Source of the DNA: Avichristensenella sp031549905
Lineage (GTDB): Bacteria > Bacillota > Clostridia > Christensenellales > Aristaeellaceae
Length of the DNA: 47,769 nucleotides
Assembly: GCA_031549905.1 (NCBI GenBank)
Contig: JAVBPC010000066.1
Span: 1-47,769 of the forward strand
Direction of reading: 5' to 3'
Below the pieces are notes generated by a model. That model was given only the letters and a program-made list of their open reading frames with translations, was not told the DNA's origin and did not search any database. Made by a program: the position numbers and the translations under genes. Positions 17,569 through 26,559 of this stretch are shown here, one piece after another (positions within the stretch are counted from its first letter, which is position 1; the number at the start of each line of letters is the position of its first letter).

Positions 17569-19050
17569 ATGGGCATCAAGGTTTTGCTGCTTCTGTTGGT
17601 GCTTTGTTTGCTTCCGTGGAACGCGCTGGCCGATGGCCGTGCGTTCTATGAAATTTTCCCCGCTTCATTTTATGATGGCAATGGGGACGGCAAAGGCGAC
17701 CTACCAGGCATAATAGAGAAGCTGGACTATTTAGAGGATTTGGGCGTGGAGGGCGTGTGGCTGACGCCCATTCATCCGTCTCCCAGCTATCATAAATACG
17801 ATGTGATGGATTACCGCGCCGTTGATGCATCTTTCGGTACGGTGGCCGATGTGGAAGCCCTCGCCGCCGCGCTGCATGAAAAGGGCATGGCACTGCTGTT
17901 GGATCTTGTCATCAACCATACATCCAACCAGCACCCCTGGTTTGTGGAGGCGTGCGCCGCGCTTGCCGCGGGCAAAGAAAGCCCGTTCATTGATTACTAC
18001 AACTTTTCGGATCAACCTGTGCCCGGCTGGCGTACCGTGCCCGGCGTGCCGGGTTGGTGCTACGAGGGCTGCTTTAGCGAAAACATGCCGGACCTGAACC
18101 TGGATAGCGAAACGGTGCGGCAAGAAATCCTGGATATCTGCAGGTTTTGGATGGAAAAGGGCGTGGACGGGTTTCGACTGGACGCGGTGCTGTACTACTA
18201 CAGCGAGGATACCGCCAGGAACACAGCGTTTCTCGCATGGCTGATGGAGAAGCTGCGCGCGATCAACCCCGATGTGTATGTTGTCGGTGAGGTTTGGAAG
18301 GATGCGGGCACTATCGCCCGGCACTACGAAAGCGGCATATCGTCGCTGTTCAACTTCCCGTTTTCTGGCGCGGAAGGCGCCATTGTCAAGGCGATCCGGG
18401 ATAAAAAGGGCGCAAGTTTTGCGCAAAAGGCGGCGGACTGGCAAAAGACGTGGAGCGCCTTTCCGGATGCGAGCGATGCAATGTTCCTATCCAACCACGA
18501 TATTGCGCGCATTGCCGGCACGCTGATGCGAAAGCCGGACGCGCTGAAGCTGGCCGCGTCGATGTACCTGCTGTTGCCCGGTACGCCGTTCCTCTATTAC
18601 GGCGAAGAAATCGGAATGACCGGCAGCGGCCGCGACGAAAACAAGCGCCTGCCGATGCTATGGAGTGAAGCGGATACCCTTGGGTCCTGCCTGCCCCCGG
18701 CGAATGCCGATCAGCAGAGCCAGCCGCTTGGCAGCGTGGAAGCGCAGCTGGGTGATCCGGGTTCGTTGCTGAATCACTACAGGGCGTTGCTTTCGCTGCG
18801 CAAGGAATACCCGGCGCTGCGGGATGGGGTGATAACCCCGCTGGATATGGGGAATGCGGCGGTGTGCGCATACGCACTTTCGGGAGATGGGCAGACCGTG
18901 TATGTGCTGCATAACCTGGGAAAGAACGCGGTTTCGCTTGCGTGGGAATACGCGCCCGTTGCCGTGCTGAATGATCCGGTAGGGCAAATGGAGTATGCGG
19001 ATGGTATGCTGTCTCTTCCGGCGAATGCTTCGGTGCTGGCGGTACAATAA
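17569..19050 (+). CDS. Secreted GH13 alpha-amylase/neopullulanase
   Basis: A 493-residue glycoside hydrolase. Residues 1-21 form a signal peptide (hydrophobic LLLLLVLCLLPWNALA, ending ALA). The GH13 regions appear in order: LVINHTSNQHPW (region I), GFRLDAVLYYY with the nucleophile aspartate (II), VVGEVWKDA with the acid/base glutamate (III) and FLSNHDIARI (IV). GDLPGIIEKLDYLEDLGVEG marks the oligo-1,6-glucosidase/neopullulanase side of the family. It should trim starch or dextrins outside the cell into ligands for the MalE-like importer. The start lies 3 bp after malG with AAAGGGTAGGG upstream. Its 3' end converges on rqcH with 7 bp between stops. Confidence 0.94.
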   Translation: MGIKVLLLLLVLCLLPWNALADGRAFYEIFPASFYDGNGDGKGDLPGIIEKLDYLEDLGVEGVWLTPIHPSPSYHKYDVMDYRAVDASFGTVADVEALAAALHEKGMALLLDLVINHTSNQHPWFVEACAALAAGKESPFIDYYNFSDQPVPGWRTVPGVPGWCYEGCFSENMPDLNLDSETVRQEILDICRFWMEKGVDGFRLDAVLYYYSEDTARNTAFLAWLMEKLRAINPDVYVVGEVWKDAGTIARHYESGISSLFNFPFSGAEGAIVKAIRDKKGASFAQKAADWQKTWSAFPDASDAMFLSNHDIARIAGTLMRKPDALKLAASMYLLLPGTPFLYYGEEIGMTGSGRDENKRLPMLWSEADTLGSCLPPANADQQSQPLGSVEAQLGDPGSLLNHYRALLSLRKEYPALRDGVITPLDMGNAAVCAYALSGDGQTVYVLHNLGKNAVSLAWEYAPVAVLNDPVGQMEYADGMLSLPANASVLAVQ

Positions 19051-19057
19051 CGCGGGG

Positions 19058-20800
19058 TCAAATCCCCACCCCTTCACCAACCAGCCGCTTCACGGCCTGC
19101 GCATCCGGCGTGACAAAAAGCGTGCGCTGCTTGGTGTACGTCACAAACCCCGGCGCGGCCCCGGCGGGCTTTTTCACAAATTTGCGCCGGGTATAATCCA
19201 CCGGCACTTGCGCGGAAGCAAACCCTCGGCTGTACCATGCGGCCAGCATCGCGGCCTCGCGCAGCGTGGTTTCGGGGATTTCGCAGGTGGCGTCTATGAT
19301 CACATGGCTGCCGGTAAACCCCTTGGCGTGCAGCCACATCGCGTCCGGCGCGGCGGCGCCTGTCAGGCGCTCATTTTGCATACTGTTCTTGCCCACAAGG
19401 ATCGTCAGCCCGTCGCCCGATCGCACTTTCAGCGGCTTGGATGGCGCCGGTTTCTTTGCCTTACCGCGCGCGTGGGACGGGCGCAGGTAACCCTTCTGCA
19501 CCAACACATCGCGAATCTCATCCAACTCTATCGCATCCTGGCATTTGCGCAGGTCATCCGCTTGCGCCTCCAGCAGGGCAAGCTCATCCTGCGCCAGGGC
19601 GATCTGCTCTTTCGCGTGGCGCTGCGCCGCCCGGAACTTTTGATACTGCTTATAGTAGCGCTGCGCGTTTTCGCTGGGGGTAAGCCTGGGGTCCAGTGTG
19701 ATCTGCCGCGTGCCGCCGGTGTAATAGTCCGGCACTTCGGCCTTGACCCATCCGGCGCGCAGCATGTGCAGGTTCGCGGTAAGCAGCTCGCCGCTTAACT
19801 GCGCTTCCTGCGCGCGGGCTTCATCCGCCAGCGCCTGCTCGTGCAGCGCCAAGCGGGTTTGGCAGCGCTCAATGTGCGATTTGATGCTGCGGGATAGCGA
19901 CGCGCTTTTCTGTGCCATCCTTTCCGACCGGTCGCGGGAGACGTAATAGGCATCCAGCGCGGCGCTGATCCCCTCAGGCACGGGCCGCTGCGCCGCCTGT
20001 GAAAGACGAGCTTGCGGGAAGGGAAACACATCGACGACATCGCCATCTTCATCCACAAGCAACGTTGACGGGCCGAACGACGGAAGCGCCTGCAGCAGCG
20101 TGAAAAGCGGCTGCGCAAGCGCGGCGCGTTCCGGCGCTTCCATATGCGGGTTTTCATGTCCTGTCAAGCGGAAAGCAAGCTCCTTCGCGCTGGCCGCGCC
20201 CACGCCGGATAGCACTTCAGACAGCGCCTTATCCAGCCGCGCGGGGGCGGAGAGTAATGCTTCTTGCAGCATTTCCGCGGTTGCAGTTTCCGGGTTCAGC
20301 TTATTCTGCGCGGGGGGCGGGGTGTAGGGCAGGCCGGGCCGCACCTCGCGAACGCGGCTGATATCCGCGCCGACATGGTGAATTGAATCCAGGATGCGCC
20401 CGTCTTCATTGACCAAAATAATGTTGCTGTGCCGCCCCATGATCTCCGTGATCAGCGTGCGCGGTGCACGCTCGCCCAGCTCATCGTAGCATTCAAATGA
20501 AATGGATAGGATGCGGTCGCCCTCCGGCTGCGAAACGGACAGCACGCGCCCGCTGGTCAGCAGCTTGCGTAGCAGCATGCAGAACATGGGCGGCTCGGCG
20601 GGATTTTGCTTGGATGCGCCGGTCAGTTGCGCCCGCGCATGGTTTGCCGATGCTGAAAGCAGCAGGCGATGACTGCCGCCCATGCCGCGCAGCACCAGGT
20701 GCAGCTCATCCTTTTCCGGCTGCAGCACGCGATCCACCCGCGCGCCGATAAGCGCCGCCCGCAGTTCCCGTGCGACAAACCCCAGCATCAACCCATCCAT
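19058..20800 (-). CDS. rqcH: Ribosome quality control protein RqcH (NFACT family)
   Basis: A 580-residue NFACT protein. The N-terminal NFACT-N domain (about 1-280) contains the DR motif Asp95-Arg96 in QPEGDRIL, needed in RqcH for alanyl-tRNA recruitment. A helical hairpin and charged coiled-coil middle follow (about 290-420), then the NFACT-R domain with VGKNSMQNERLTGAAAPDAM and WLHAKGFTGSHVII. RqcH binds stalled 50S subunits and adds C-terminal alanine tails to mark nascent chains for degradation; older annotations call it fibronectin-binding protein FbpA. No signal peptide is present. It is a single-gene unit with its own promoter. Confidence 0.95.
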   Translation of the reverse strand: MDGLMLGFVARELRAALIGARVDRVLQPEKDELHLVLRGMGGSHRLLLSASANHARAQLTGASKQNPAEPPMFCMLLRKLLTSGRVLSVSQPEGDRILSISFECYDELGERAPRTLITEIMGRHSNIILVNEDGRILDSIHHVGADISRVREVRPGLPYTPPPAQNKLNPETATAEMLQEALLSAPARLDKALSEVLSGVGAASAKELAFRLTGHENPHMEAPERAALAQPLFTLLQALPSFGPSTLLVDEDGDVVDVFPFPQARLSQAAQRPVPEGISAALDAYYVSRDRSERMAQKSASLSRSIKSHIERCQTRLALHEQALADEARAQEAQLSGELLTANLHMLRAGWVKAEVPDYYTGGTRQITLDPRLTPSENAQRYYKQYQKFRAAQRHAKEQIALAQDELALLEAQADDLRKCQDAIELDEIRDVLVQKGYLRPSHARGKAKKPAPSKPLKVRSGDGLTILVGKNSMQNERLTGAAAPDAMWLHAKGFTGSHVIIDATCEIPETTLREAAMLAAWYSRGFASAQVPVDYTRRKFVKKPAGAAPGFVTYTKQRTLFVTPDAQAVKRLVGEGVGI

Positions 20801-20832
20801 AAAACCACCGCCTTCAACATAAACAGGCTCTT

Positions 20833-20861
20833 AGTATATCTTTTTTCCCAATCCCTGTAAA
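20833..20861 (-). promoter_or_regulatory. Predicted promoter of rqcH
   Basis: On the minus strand TTTACA (20856-20861) and TATACT (20833-20838) are separated by 17 bp, about 30 bp before the start codon. Confidence 0.7.
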
Positions 20862-20877
20862 GCGGCCGACATTTTTG

Positions 20878-20906
20878 TTGACAAGGAAACAATCTGATGA
20901 TATATT
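20878..20906 (+). promoter_or_regulatory. Predicted promoter of the marR-ABC exporter operon
   Basis: TTGACA (20878-20883), 17 bp and TATATT (20901-20906). An imperfect inverted repeat, TTGTT (20875-20879) with AACAA (20888-20892), overlaps the -35 box and is a candidate MarR operator. Confidence 0.75.
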
Positions 20907-20946
20907 GATTCCCGGTAAACAAAAATGAGAAAAGAAGGCGTTTTTT

Positions 20947-21426
20947 GTGCCGACATCACCCCAGGATGAAGCCCTTATCGCGGCGCTTCGGCAGTATGGG
21001 AATGTGCGGCGGCGGATTTCGCGCGATATTCACGAGCAAATCCCCGCGATTCCGGCGTTTGGCGGCCGGGAACTGCTGCAGCGCATTCCGGGCACCGAGC
21101 GTCCCAACGTCACCGCCCTTTCCGATGCTACAGGCATCACGCGCGGCGGCGTCAGCAAGGCCATGGCGCGCCTGCGCCAGGCAGGGCTGGTGGAAGGCTA
21201 CCAGCTGCCCGAAAACCGCAAGGAAGTCTATTACTGCCTGACGCCGCAGGGCGAAGAGACGCTGTTGCGCCTGAAAGAAGCGCTGGACGCACTGCAGGCG
21301 GAGGAAATGGCGTACCTCGGCGGACTGCCGGAAGGCGAAAAGAAAATCATTCTGCGATTCCTTGGTGGGTTTGTTCGCCACCTGGAGGATATGGAGCGCA
21401 GAAACGGAAAAGAGGGTGATGCGTGA
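20947..21426 (+). CDS. MarR-family transcriptional regulator
   Basis: A 159-residue winged-helix regulator. The recognition part is LSDATGITRGGVSKAMARLRQAGLVEGYQ, followed by the wing ENRKEVYYCLTPQGEE, the standard MarR layout with dimerising helices at both ends. It begins with GTG at 20947 behind AAGAAGG. It directly precedes, and overlaps, two ABC exporter genes, the usual place for a repressor that senses an exported toxic compound. Autoregulation through the inverted repeat at 20875-20892 is plausible. The ligand is unknown. Confidence 0.9.
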   Translation: MPTSPQDEALIAALRQYGNVRRRISRDIHEQIPAIPAFGGRELLQRIPGTERPNVTALSDATGITRGGVSKAMARLRQAGLVEGYQLPENRKEVYYCLTPQGEETLLRLKEALDALQAEEMAYLGGLPEGEKKIILRFLGGFVRHLEDMERRNGKEGDA

Positions 21427-23144
21427 TGCGCAGGGTGCTGAAATACTTCTTACGGTACTGGCCCATTGCGCTGCTTGCGCTGCTTTCCCTGACAGGGGAG
21501 AGCATTTGCGACCTGATGCAGCCGACGCTGCTGGCGCACATGATTGATGAGGGCGTCAACGCCGCCGACACCGCGCTGGTGCACAGCTACGGCCTGAAAA
21601 TGCTGGGCATTACCGCGCTTGGCATGCTGTTTGCCATCAGCCGGTCCATTCTTTCCAGCCATGTTTCGCAGCGGTTTGGGCGTGATATCCGGCTGGGGCT
21701 GTATCAGAAGATACAGAGCCTGTCGCTGTCCAGCGTGGATCAGTTCGAGCGCGCATCGCTCGTCACGCGGTTGACCAACGATGTGACGCAGGTGCAGAAC
21801 TTCCTAATCGGCATGATGCGCTTTTTCATGCGTGCGCCGATTCTGTGCGTGGGCGGCATCATCATGGCGTACCTGCGCTCGCCGCAGATGGCGCAGGCGC
21901 TGCTGGTGGTGGTGCCGGTGGCAGCGCTGATCATCGTGCTCAGCGTCAAGATAGGCTATCCGTACTTCATGAAGGTGCAACAGAGCCTGGACCGGCTGAA
22001 CGCAAATGTGCGCGAGTACCTGTCCGGCATCCGTGTGGTCAAGGCATTCAACCGGTTTTCATACGAAAAGAAGCGCTTTGAGGATAGCAACGGCGCCCTG
22101 ACCGGCGCGTCCGCATCCGCGATGCGGGTAACGGCGGTGTTCGGGCCGTGCATTTCTCTGACAGTTAATCTAGGCATCGCGGCAATCGTGCTGATCGCGG
22201 GCTACCGCGGCGAGGATCAGGGCAATGTCGTTGCGTTCATCAACTATATGAACCAAATCCTGTTTGCGATGGGCATGTTTTCGATGATCTTCAACCAGCT
22301 GGTGCGCGCACTGGTTTCCGGCAAGCGCATGGAGGAAGTACTGGCCGCCGAAACCGGCATGGATACCACGGGCGCCGCGCTGCCGCCGCCGGTGAAAGAG
22401 GGTGTCCGGTTCGAAAACGTATCCTTCCAGTATGAAGGGTCATCCGCCCCCGTGTTCACCGGCATCACATTTATGGCCCACCGTGGCGAAACGATTGGCA
22501 TCATTGGCGCGACAGGCTCCGGCAAAAGTTCGCTGGTGAACCTGCTGCCGCGCTTTTATGATGCAACTGAGGGCAGCGTGATGATCGACGGCGTGGATAT
22601 ACGCACAATGTCGCTGCCTGCGCTGCGAGACCGCGTGGCCATCGTGCCGCAGAAAAATCTGCTGTTCACGGGCACCATCGCCACGAACCTTCAATGGGGC
22701 AAAGAGGACGCCACCGAGGCGGAGATGTGGGAGGCGCTGCGTGCCGCGCAGGCGGAGAGCTTCGTCAGCGCAATCCCCGAGGGGCTTGGCGCGAAGCTTG
22801 GCCAAAGCGGCGTGAACTTCTCCGGCGGGCAAAAGCAGCGGCTGTCCATTGCACGCGCGCTGATCAAGCGGCCCGATGTGCTGATCCTGGATGACTGCAC
22901 CAGCGCTGTGGATGTGACGACGGAGGCCGCCATCCGAAAGGAAATCAAGGCGTTTTCGAAAGAAATTATCTGCCTGATGATTTCGCAGCGGATCAGCTCC
23001 GTGATGAGCGCGGACAGGATTCTGGTGCTGGATGAAGGCGGAATCGTGGGCTTTGGCACGCACCACGAACTGATGGACAGCTGCCGGGTGTACCAGGATA
23101 TCTACCAGTCGCAGATCGGCAAGGAGGTGGCTGTCAATGTCTGA
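21426..23144 (+). CDS. Heterodimeric ABC exporter, subunit with degenerate ATP site
   Basis: A 572-residue half-transporter: six helices in the first 300 residues, then a nucleotide-binding domain with GATGSGKSSLVNL (Walker A), FSGGQKQRLSIARAL (signature) and VLILDDCTSAVD (Walker B). Two catalytic residues are replaced: the glutamate after Walker B is aspartate and the switch histidine is glutamine (MISQRISSV). This is the pattern of the non-canonical subunit in exporters such as TM287/288 and BmrCD. ATG 21426 is preferred over GTG 21423 because GAGGGTG is better spaced. It overlaps its partner by 8 bp. Confidence 0.93.
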   Translation: MRRVLKYFLRYWPIALLALLSLTGESICDLMQPTLLAHMIDEGVNAADTALVHSYGLKMLGITALGMLFAISRSILSSHVSQRFGRDIRLGLYQKIQSLSLSSVDQFERASLVTRLTNDVTQVQNFLIGMMRFFMRAPILCVGGIIMAYLRSPQMAQALLVVVPVAALIIVLSVKIGYPYFMKVQQSLDRLNANVREYLSGIRVVKAFNRFSYEKKRFEDSNGALTGASASAMRVTAVFGPCISLTVNLGIAAIVLIAGYRGEDQGNVVAFINYMNQILFAMGMFSMIFNQLVRALVSGKRMEEVLAAETGMDTTGAALPPPVKEGVRFENVSFQYEGSSAPVFTGITFMAHRGETIGIIGATGSGKSSLVNLLPRFYDATEGSVMIDGVDIRTMSLPALRDRVAIVPQKNLLFTGTIATNLQWGKEDATEAEMWEALRAAQAESFVSAIPEGLGAKLGQSGVNFSGGQKQRLSIARALIKRPDVLILDDCTSAVDVTTEAAIRKEIKAFSKEIICLMISQRISSVMSADRILVLDEGGIVGFGTHHELMDSCRVYQDIYQSQIGKEVAVNV

Positions 23145-25002
23145 CACAAAGAAAAACGGCAACCAGTCCGAGTTTGTGCCACCGCCGATCCAAATGCGCG
23201 GAGGGCCGGGCGGCGCTGGACGGGGCGGGATGGCGCGGATGATGCCGGGCGAAAAGCCGCGCGACATGAAGGGTACGCTGCTGCGCCTGTGGGGGTATTT
23301 CGCAAAGGAGCGCAAGAACCTGCTGCTGGTGCTGGTATTGGTGTTGCTGGGCGCGGGCGTGGCGTTGCTGGCACCGTTCCTGATTGGCCGCGCGGTGGAT
23401 GCGCTTGGCGGCGCAAGGATAGAGGGCATGGGGAAGCTGGCGATGCTGGCTGCCTTCCTGGCGATTGCCTACCTGACGGATGGCACCAGCCAGATATTCC
23501 AGGGCTTCCTGATGGCGGGCATCTCGCAGCGCACGGTGCGGCGGCTGCGCACCGGGCTGTTTGACTATTTTCAGGGGTTGCCGGTGGCGTTCTTTGACGC
23601 GCGCACGCACGGCGACCTGATGAGCCGCCTGACCAACGATATCGACCACATCAGCACCACGATCTCCGCATCCACCAGCCAGCTGATGAGCCTGACCGTG
23701 TCGCTGGTGGGTTCCCTGGTGATGATGCTGATCATCAGCCCGCTGATGACAGCTGCGCTGCTGATCCCCGCCGCGCTTGCGCTGTTGCTGACCCGGACGA
23801 TCACCAAGCGCACAAGGCCGCTGTTTTCCAAGCAGCAGATGGAGCTGGGCGGGCTGTCCTCACAGCTGGAGGAAAGCATTTCCGGCCTAAACGTGGTGCA
23901 CGGCTTCAACCAGGAAGCGGCAATGGTTCGGCAGTTTGACGGACTAAACAGGCGGTATTTCCAGGCAAGCCTTTCCGCGCTGATCTGGTCTGGTTTCCTG
24001 ATGCCGATGATGAACGTGATCAGCAACCTGAGCCTGGTGCTGATCGGCTCCCTGGGCAGCGAGCTTGCGCTGCGCGGCGTGGTGACGGTGGGCATCATCG
24101 CCACATTCATCAGCTATTCCAGGCAGTTCATCAGGCCGCTGAACGACGTGGCCAACATCTACAACACGCTGCAGACGGCTGTGGCCGGTGCGGAGCGCGT
24201 GTTTGAGATATTCGACCAGGCGCAGGAGGAGCCGGACGCGCCGGACGCCGTGGAGCTGCGCGATGTGAAGGGCGATGTGACATTCGAAGGCGTGAAGTTC
24301 GGCTATCGGCCCGATGTGCCCGTGATTCAGGATGTTTCATTCCGCGTGCCCGCAGGGTCGTCGCTGGCGCTGGTGGGGCCGACGGGCGCTGGCAAGACCA
24401 CGATTGTCAACCTGCTTGCCAGGTTTTATGAGATCAGCGGCGGCACAATTAAGATCGACGGGCACGACATCCGCGACTACACGCGGGACAGCCTGCGCCG
24501 CGCGTTCGGCATTGTGCTTCAGGATACCTACCTGTTCACCGGCACCATCATGGAAAACATCCGCTACGGAAACCCTGACGCAACCGACGCCCAGGTAGAG
24601 GAAGCGGCGCGGCGCGCCAGCGCACACGGGTTCATCCGCCAGCTGCCCAAGGGGTACGAAACGGAGCTGACCGAGAGCGGCAGCAACCTTTCCGCCGGGC
24701 AGCGGCAGCTGCTGGCCATCGCACGCGCAATTCTGGCGGATTCGCCGATCCTGATCCTGGATGAAGCGACCAGCAACGTGGATACCCGCACGGAGCTTTC
24801 CATCCAGCAGGCGATGCTGCAGCTGATGGCGGGGCGCACCACATTCCTCATTGCCCACCGGCTTTCCACCATACAGGATGCCGACCGCATCCTGGTGGTG
24901 GACGGCGGGCGCATTGTCGAGATGGGCAACCACCGGCAGCTATTGGCAAAGGACGGTGTATACGCCAAGATGTGGAACAGCCAGCTGAACAACGCGGTAT
25001 AG
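23137..25002 (+). CDS. Heterodimeric ABC exporter, canonical ATPase subunit
   Basis: A 621-residue half-transporter and partner of the preceding gene. A cytosolic, glycine- and proline-rich N-terminus of about 50 residues (with GGPGGAGRGGMARMMPG) precedes six helices. The ATPase domain is complete: GPTGAGKTTIVNLL, LSAGQRQLLAIARAIL, LILDEATSNVDT with catalytic glutamate, and the switch histidine in LIAHRLSTI. The start lies in the previous gene behind AAGGAGGTGG. Substrates of such pairs range over drugs, lipids and peptides; nothing here decides, though MarR control suggests a toxic compound. Confidence 0.94.
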   Translation: MSDTKKNGNQSEFVPPPIQMRGGPGGAGRGGMARMMPGEKPRDMKGTLLRLWGYFAKERKNLLLVLVLVLLGAGVALLAPFLIGRAVDALGGARIEGMGKLAMLAAFLAIAYLTDGTSQIFQGFLMAGISQRTVRRLRTGLFDYFQGLPVAFFDARTHGDLMSRLTNDIDHISTTISASTSQLMSLTVSLVGSLVMMLIISPLMTAALLIPAALALLLTRTITKRTRPLFSKQQMELGGLSSQLEESISGLNVVHGFNQEAAMVRQFDGLNRRYFQASLSALIWSGFLMPMMNVISNLSLVLIGSLGSELALRGVVTVGIIATFISYSRQFIRPLNDVANIYNTLQTAVAGAERVFEIFDQAQEEPDAPDAVELRDVKGDVTFEGVKFGYRPDVPVIQDVSFRVPAGSSLALVGPTGAGKTTIVNLLARFYEISGGTIKIDGHDIRDYTRDSLRRAFGIVLQDTYLFTGTIMENIRYGNPDATDAQVEEAARRASAHGFIRQLPKGYETELTESGSNLSAGQRQLLAIARAILADSPILILDEATSNVDTRTELSIQQAMLQLMAGRTTFLIAHRLSTIQDADRILVVDGGRIVEMGNHRQLLAKDGVYAKMWNSQLNNAV

Positions 25003-25119
25003 CATGTTAAGGCAATACCGCACAAAGCACAGGCACGCAGACGGCTGCTTTTCCGTTCATGCGCGCCTGTAAAACGCTCGACGTAGCGCTGCTACGCCTT
25101 CGCATTTTGCAGGCACACC

Positions 25120-25281
25120 TAGAGCATTTTGCGGAAAGATTAGGAACGTCTTTGCGGATCTTTTGCCGCCTCGCGTTGCCTCGCCCACGCGGCGTAGCGT
25201 TGCTACGCCTTGCTCCCTCGGCTTAGCGAAACGGCAAAATCTCTCGCAAATCCATTCCGAATCTTTCCGAAAATTGCTCTA
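25120..25281. repeat. Hairpin-rich dispersed repeat, copy 2 (162 bp)
   Basis: This has the same outer arms and the same inner segment (GCGGATCTTTTGCCGCCTCG, then CGGCGTAGCG, then CTCCCTCGGCTTAGCG) as 61-309 but lacks an 87-bp internal block holding three of the hairpins. It lies in a 422-bp gene-free stretch after the ABC exporter. Just left of it, CGTAGCGCTGCTACG (25082-25096) repeats the inner hairpin of copy 1, possibly an older fragment. The rest of 25003-25424 contains only the promoter and ribosome binding site of the next gene. Confidence 0.85.
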
Positions 25282-25367
25282 AGCGAAAAATCATCTCGTC
25301 GGCGCACCAACGCTTTGTGCGGTATTATCTTAAACCTATTGAAAAAGGAGAAAAAGGTCGTATCTTG

Positions 25368-25396
25368 TTGCAAATAGGTGAGGCTTCGGGTACAAT
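25368..25396 (+). promoter_or_regulatory. Predicted promoter of the formate/nitrite-family gene
   Basis: TTGCAA (25368-25373), 17 bp, TACAAT (25391-25396), about 28 bp before the start codon. Confidence 0.6.
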
Positions 25397-25424
25397 CATG
25401 GGGCGCTGAAAGGGGATTTATAGC

Positions 25425-26183
25425 ATGTTTTACAGCCCGTACCAGATTGCCGAGAAGTACCCCGACATGGCCTGTGGAAAAGCCAAAACGCCCGCCCGCG
25501 CCGTGCTGTTCAAAGCGGCGCTGGCGGGCGCGTTTGTTGCGCTGGCGGTGCTTGGCGCGCATGTAACCGGCGTGCTCATTGAAGGCGGCGCGGCCAAGCT
25601 GATCGCGTCTCTGCTGTTCCCGGGCGGGCTTGCAATGGTGCTGCTGGCCGGGGGAGAGCTGTTCACCGGCAACTGCATGCTGCCGCTTGGGGTGTTTTCG
25701 GGGAAGATAAGCTGGCGTGATGTGCTCGTCAACTGGGGGCTTGTGTACCTGGGCAACTTTATCGGCGCGGCAATCATTGCTGCGCTGACCGTGCTGGCGC
25801 GCCCGGATGATCCGGCGTTCTGGTCGGTGGCGCTGCACGCTGCGGAGGCGAAAGCGGGCCTGACGTGGATGGCGGCGTTCTCCCGCGCGATTCTTTGCAA
25901 TATTCTGGTGTGCGTGGCGGTATGGATGTCCTATTCATCTGAGAGCGCGACTGGTAAAATCGCCGCGATGTATTTTCCGGTGGCGCTGTTCGTGCTGTGC
26001 GGCACGGAGCACTGCGTTGCGAATGCATACTATTTCGGGGTCGCGATGATGCACGGCGGGGCCGAAGGGGTTACCCTGGGCAGCGTGATCTGGAACAACC
26101 TGATTCCGGTTACGCTGGGCAACATCATTGGTGGGGCCGTGTTTGTTTCCGGGGCGCTGTGGTTTGCGCTGTTCAAGCGGTAG
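25425..26183 (+). CDS. Formate/nitrite transporter family channel
   Basis: A 252-residue membrane protein with six hydrophobic helices and the FNT signatures GGELFTGNCMLPLG and CGTEHCVANAYYF (the family FEHSVANM region, with the conserved pore histidine). FNT proteins are pentameric channels for formate, nitrite or hydrosulfide. FocA, NirC and HSC differ in small pore residues, and no formate lyase, nitrite reductase or sulfite reductase gene is nearby, so the ion is undecided. The start has AAAGGGG upstream and its own promoter. Confidence 0.92.
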   Translation: MFYSPYQIAEKYPDMACGKAKTPARAVLFKAALAGAFVALAVLGAHVTGVLIEGGAAKLIASLLFPGGLAMVLLAGGELFTGNCMLPLGVFSGKISWRDVLVNWGLVYLGNFIGAAIIAALTVLARPDDPAFWSVALHAAEAKAGLTWMAAFSRAILCNILVCVAVWMSYSSESATGKIAAMYFPVALFVLCGTEHCVANAYYFGVAMMHGGAEGVTLGSVIWNNLIPVTLGNIIGGAVFVSGALWFALFKR

Positions 26184-26218
26184 GGATTTCTGCGCGATAT
26201 CTGCGAGTTCGCGCCTCA

Positions 26219-26249
26219 AAAAGAAAAAGGAGTAGTTTGCTCTACTCCC
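26219..26249 (-). terminator. Rho-independent terminator overlapping a stop codon
   Basis: On the minus strand GGAGTAG, a 6-base loop and CTACTCC are followed by TTTTTCTTTTT. The stem (26229-26248) contains the TAG stop of the small membrane protein gene, so terminator and coding end overlap. Confidence 0.85.
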
Positions 26250-26448
26250 CTCTGGCCTTGCGGACGAATTGCCGCGCGATCCATAGCAACCCGATGATCA
26301 CGAGTGCCAGCATCCCAAAGCTGAAGATCATCCCGATCACGCTGCCGACCAGCCCGAACACAAACCCGATCGCGCTGCCCACCAGATCAAAAACGAACCC
26401 GATGATGCTGCCCACCAGGCGAAACGGCCACAGAAGAAGATTCAGCAT
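26242..26448 (-). CDS. Small membrane protein with three 11-residue repeats
   Basis: A 68-residue protein with no family I recognise. After MLNLLLWPFR come three tandem repeats, LVGSIIGFVFD, LVGSAIGFVFG and LVGSVIGMIFS, then a second hydrophobic helix (MLALVIIGLLWIA) and a basic tail (RQFVRKARGE). Glycine-serine faces every 11 residues suggest tight helix packing in the membrane. The start at 26448 is chosen because AAAGGGGGTGG lies just upstream; the open frame continues well beyond it without support. It has a promoter (26473-26501) and a terminator of its own, so it is an independent small gene. Function unknown. Confidence 0.75.
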   Translation of the reverse strand: MLNLLLWPFRLVGSIIGFVFDLVGSAIGFVFGLVGSVIGMIFSFGMLALVIIGLLWIARQFVRKARGE

Positions 26449-26472
26449 GTTGTCCACCCCCTTTATGTGTTT

Positions 26473-26501
26473 AGTATAGAGTGGGCAGGGGCGAAATGCA
26501 A
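26473..26501 (-). promoter_or_regulatory. Predicted promoter of the small membrane protein gene
   Basis: On the minus strand TTGCAT (26496-26501) and TATACT (26473-26478) are 17 bp apart, with a leader of about 20 bases. Confidence 0.65.
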
Positions 26502-26510
26502 AGAGAGCAG

Positions 26511-26539
26511 GATTAGAATTTGTTAAGGCGTTTCTAATC
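26511..26539. promoter_or_regulatory. Inverted repeat before the HAD gene
   Basis: GATTAGAA and TTCTAATC are perfect 8-bp arms with a 13-bp spacer, 20 bp upstream of the HAD start. It may be an operator or a leader hairpin; no partner regulator is evident. Confidence 0.4.
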
Positions 26540-26559
26540 TTTGGGACTGAAAAGGAGCA

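Noticed and set aside
19058..20800. Fibronectin-binding surface adhesin
   Set aside because: This is an old label of the NFACT family; there is no export signal, and the DR and NFACT-R motifs fit RqcH.
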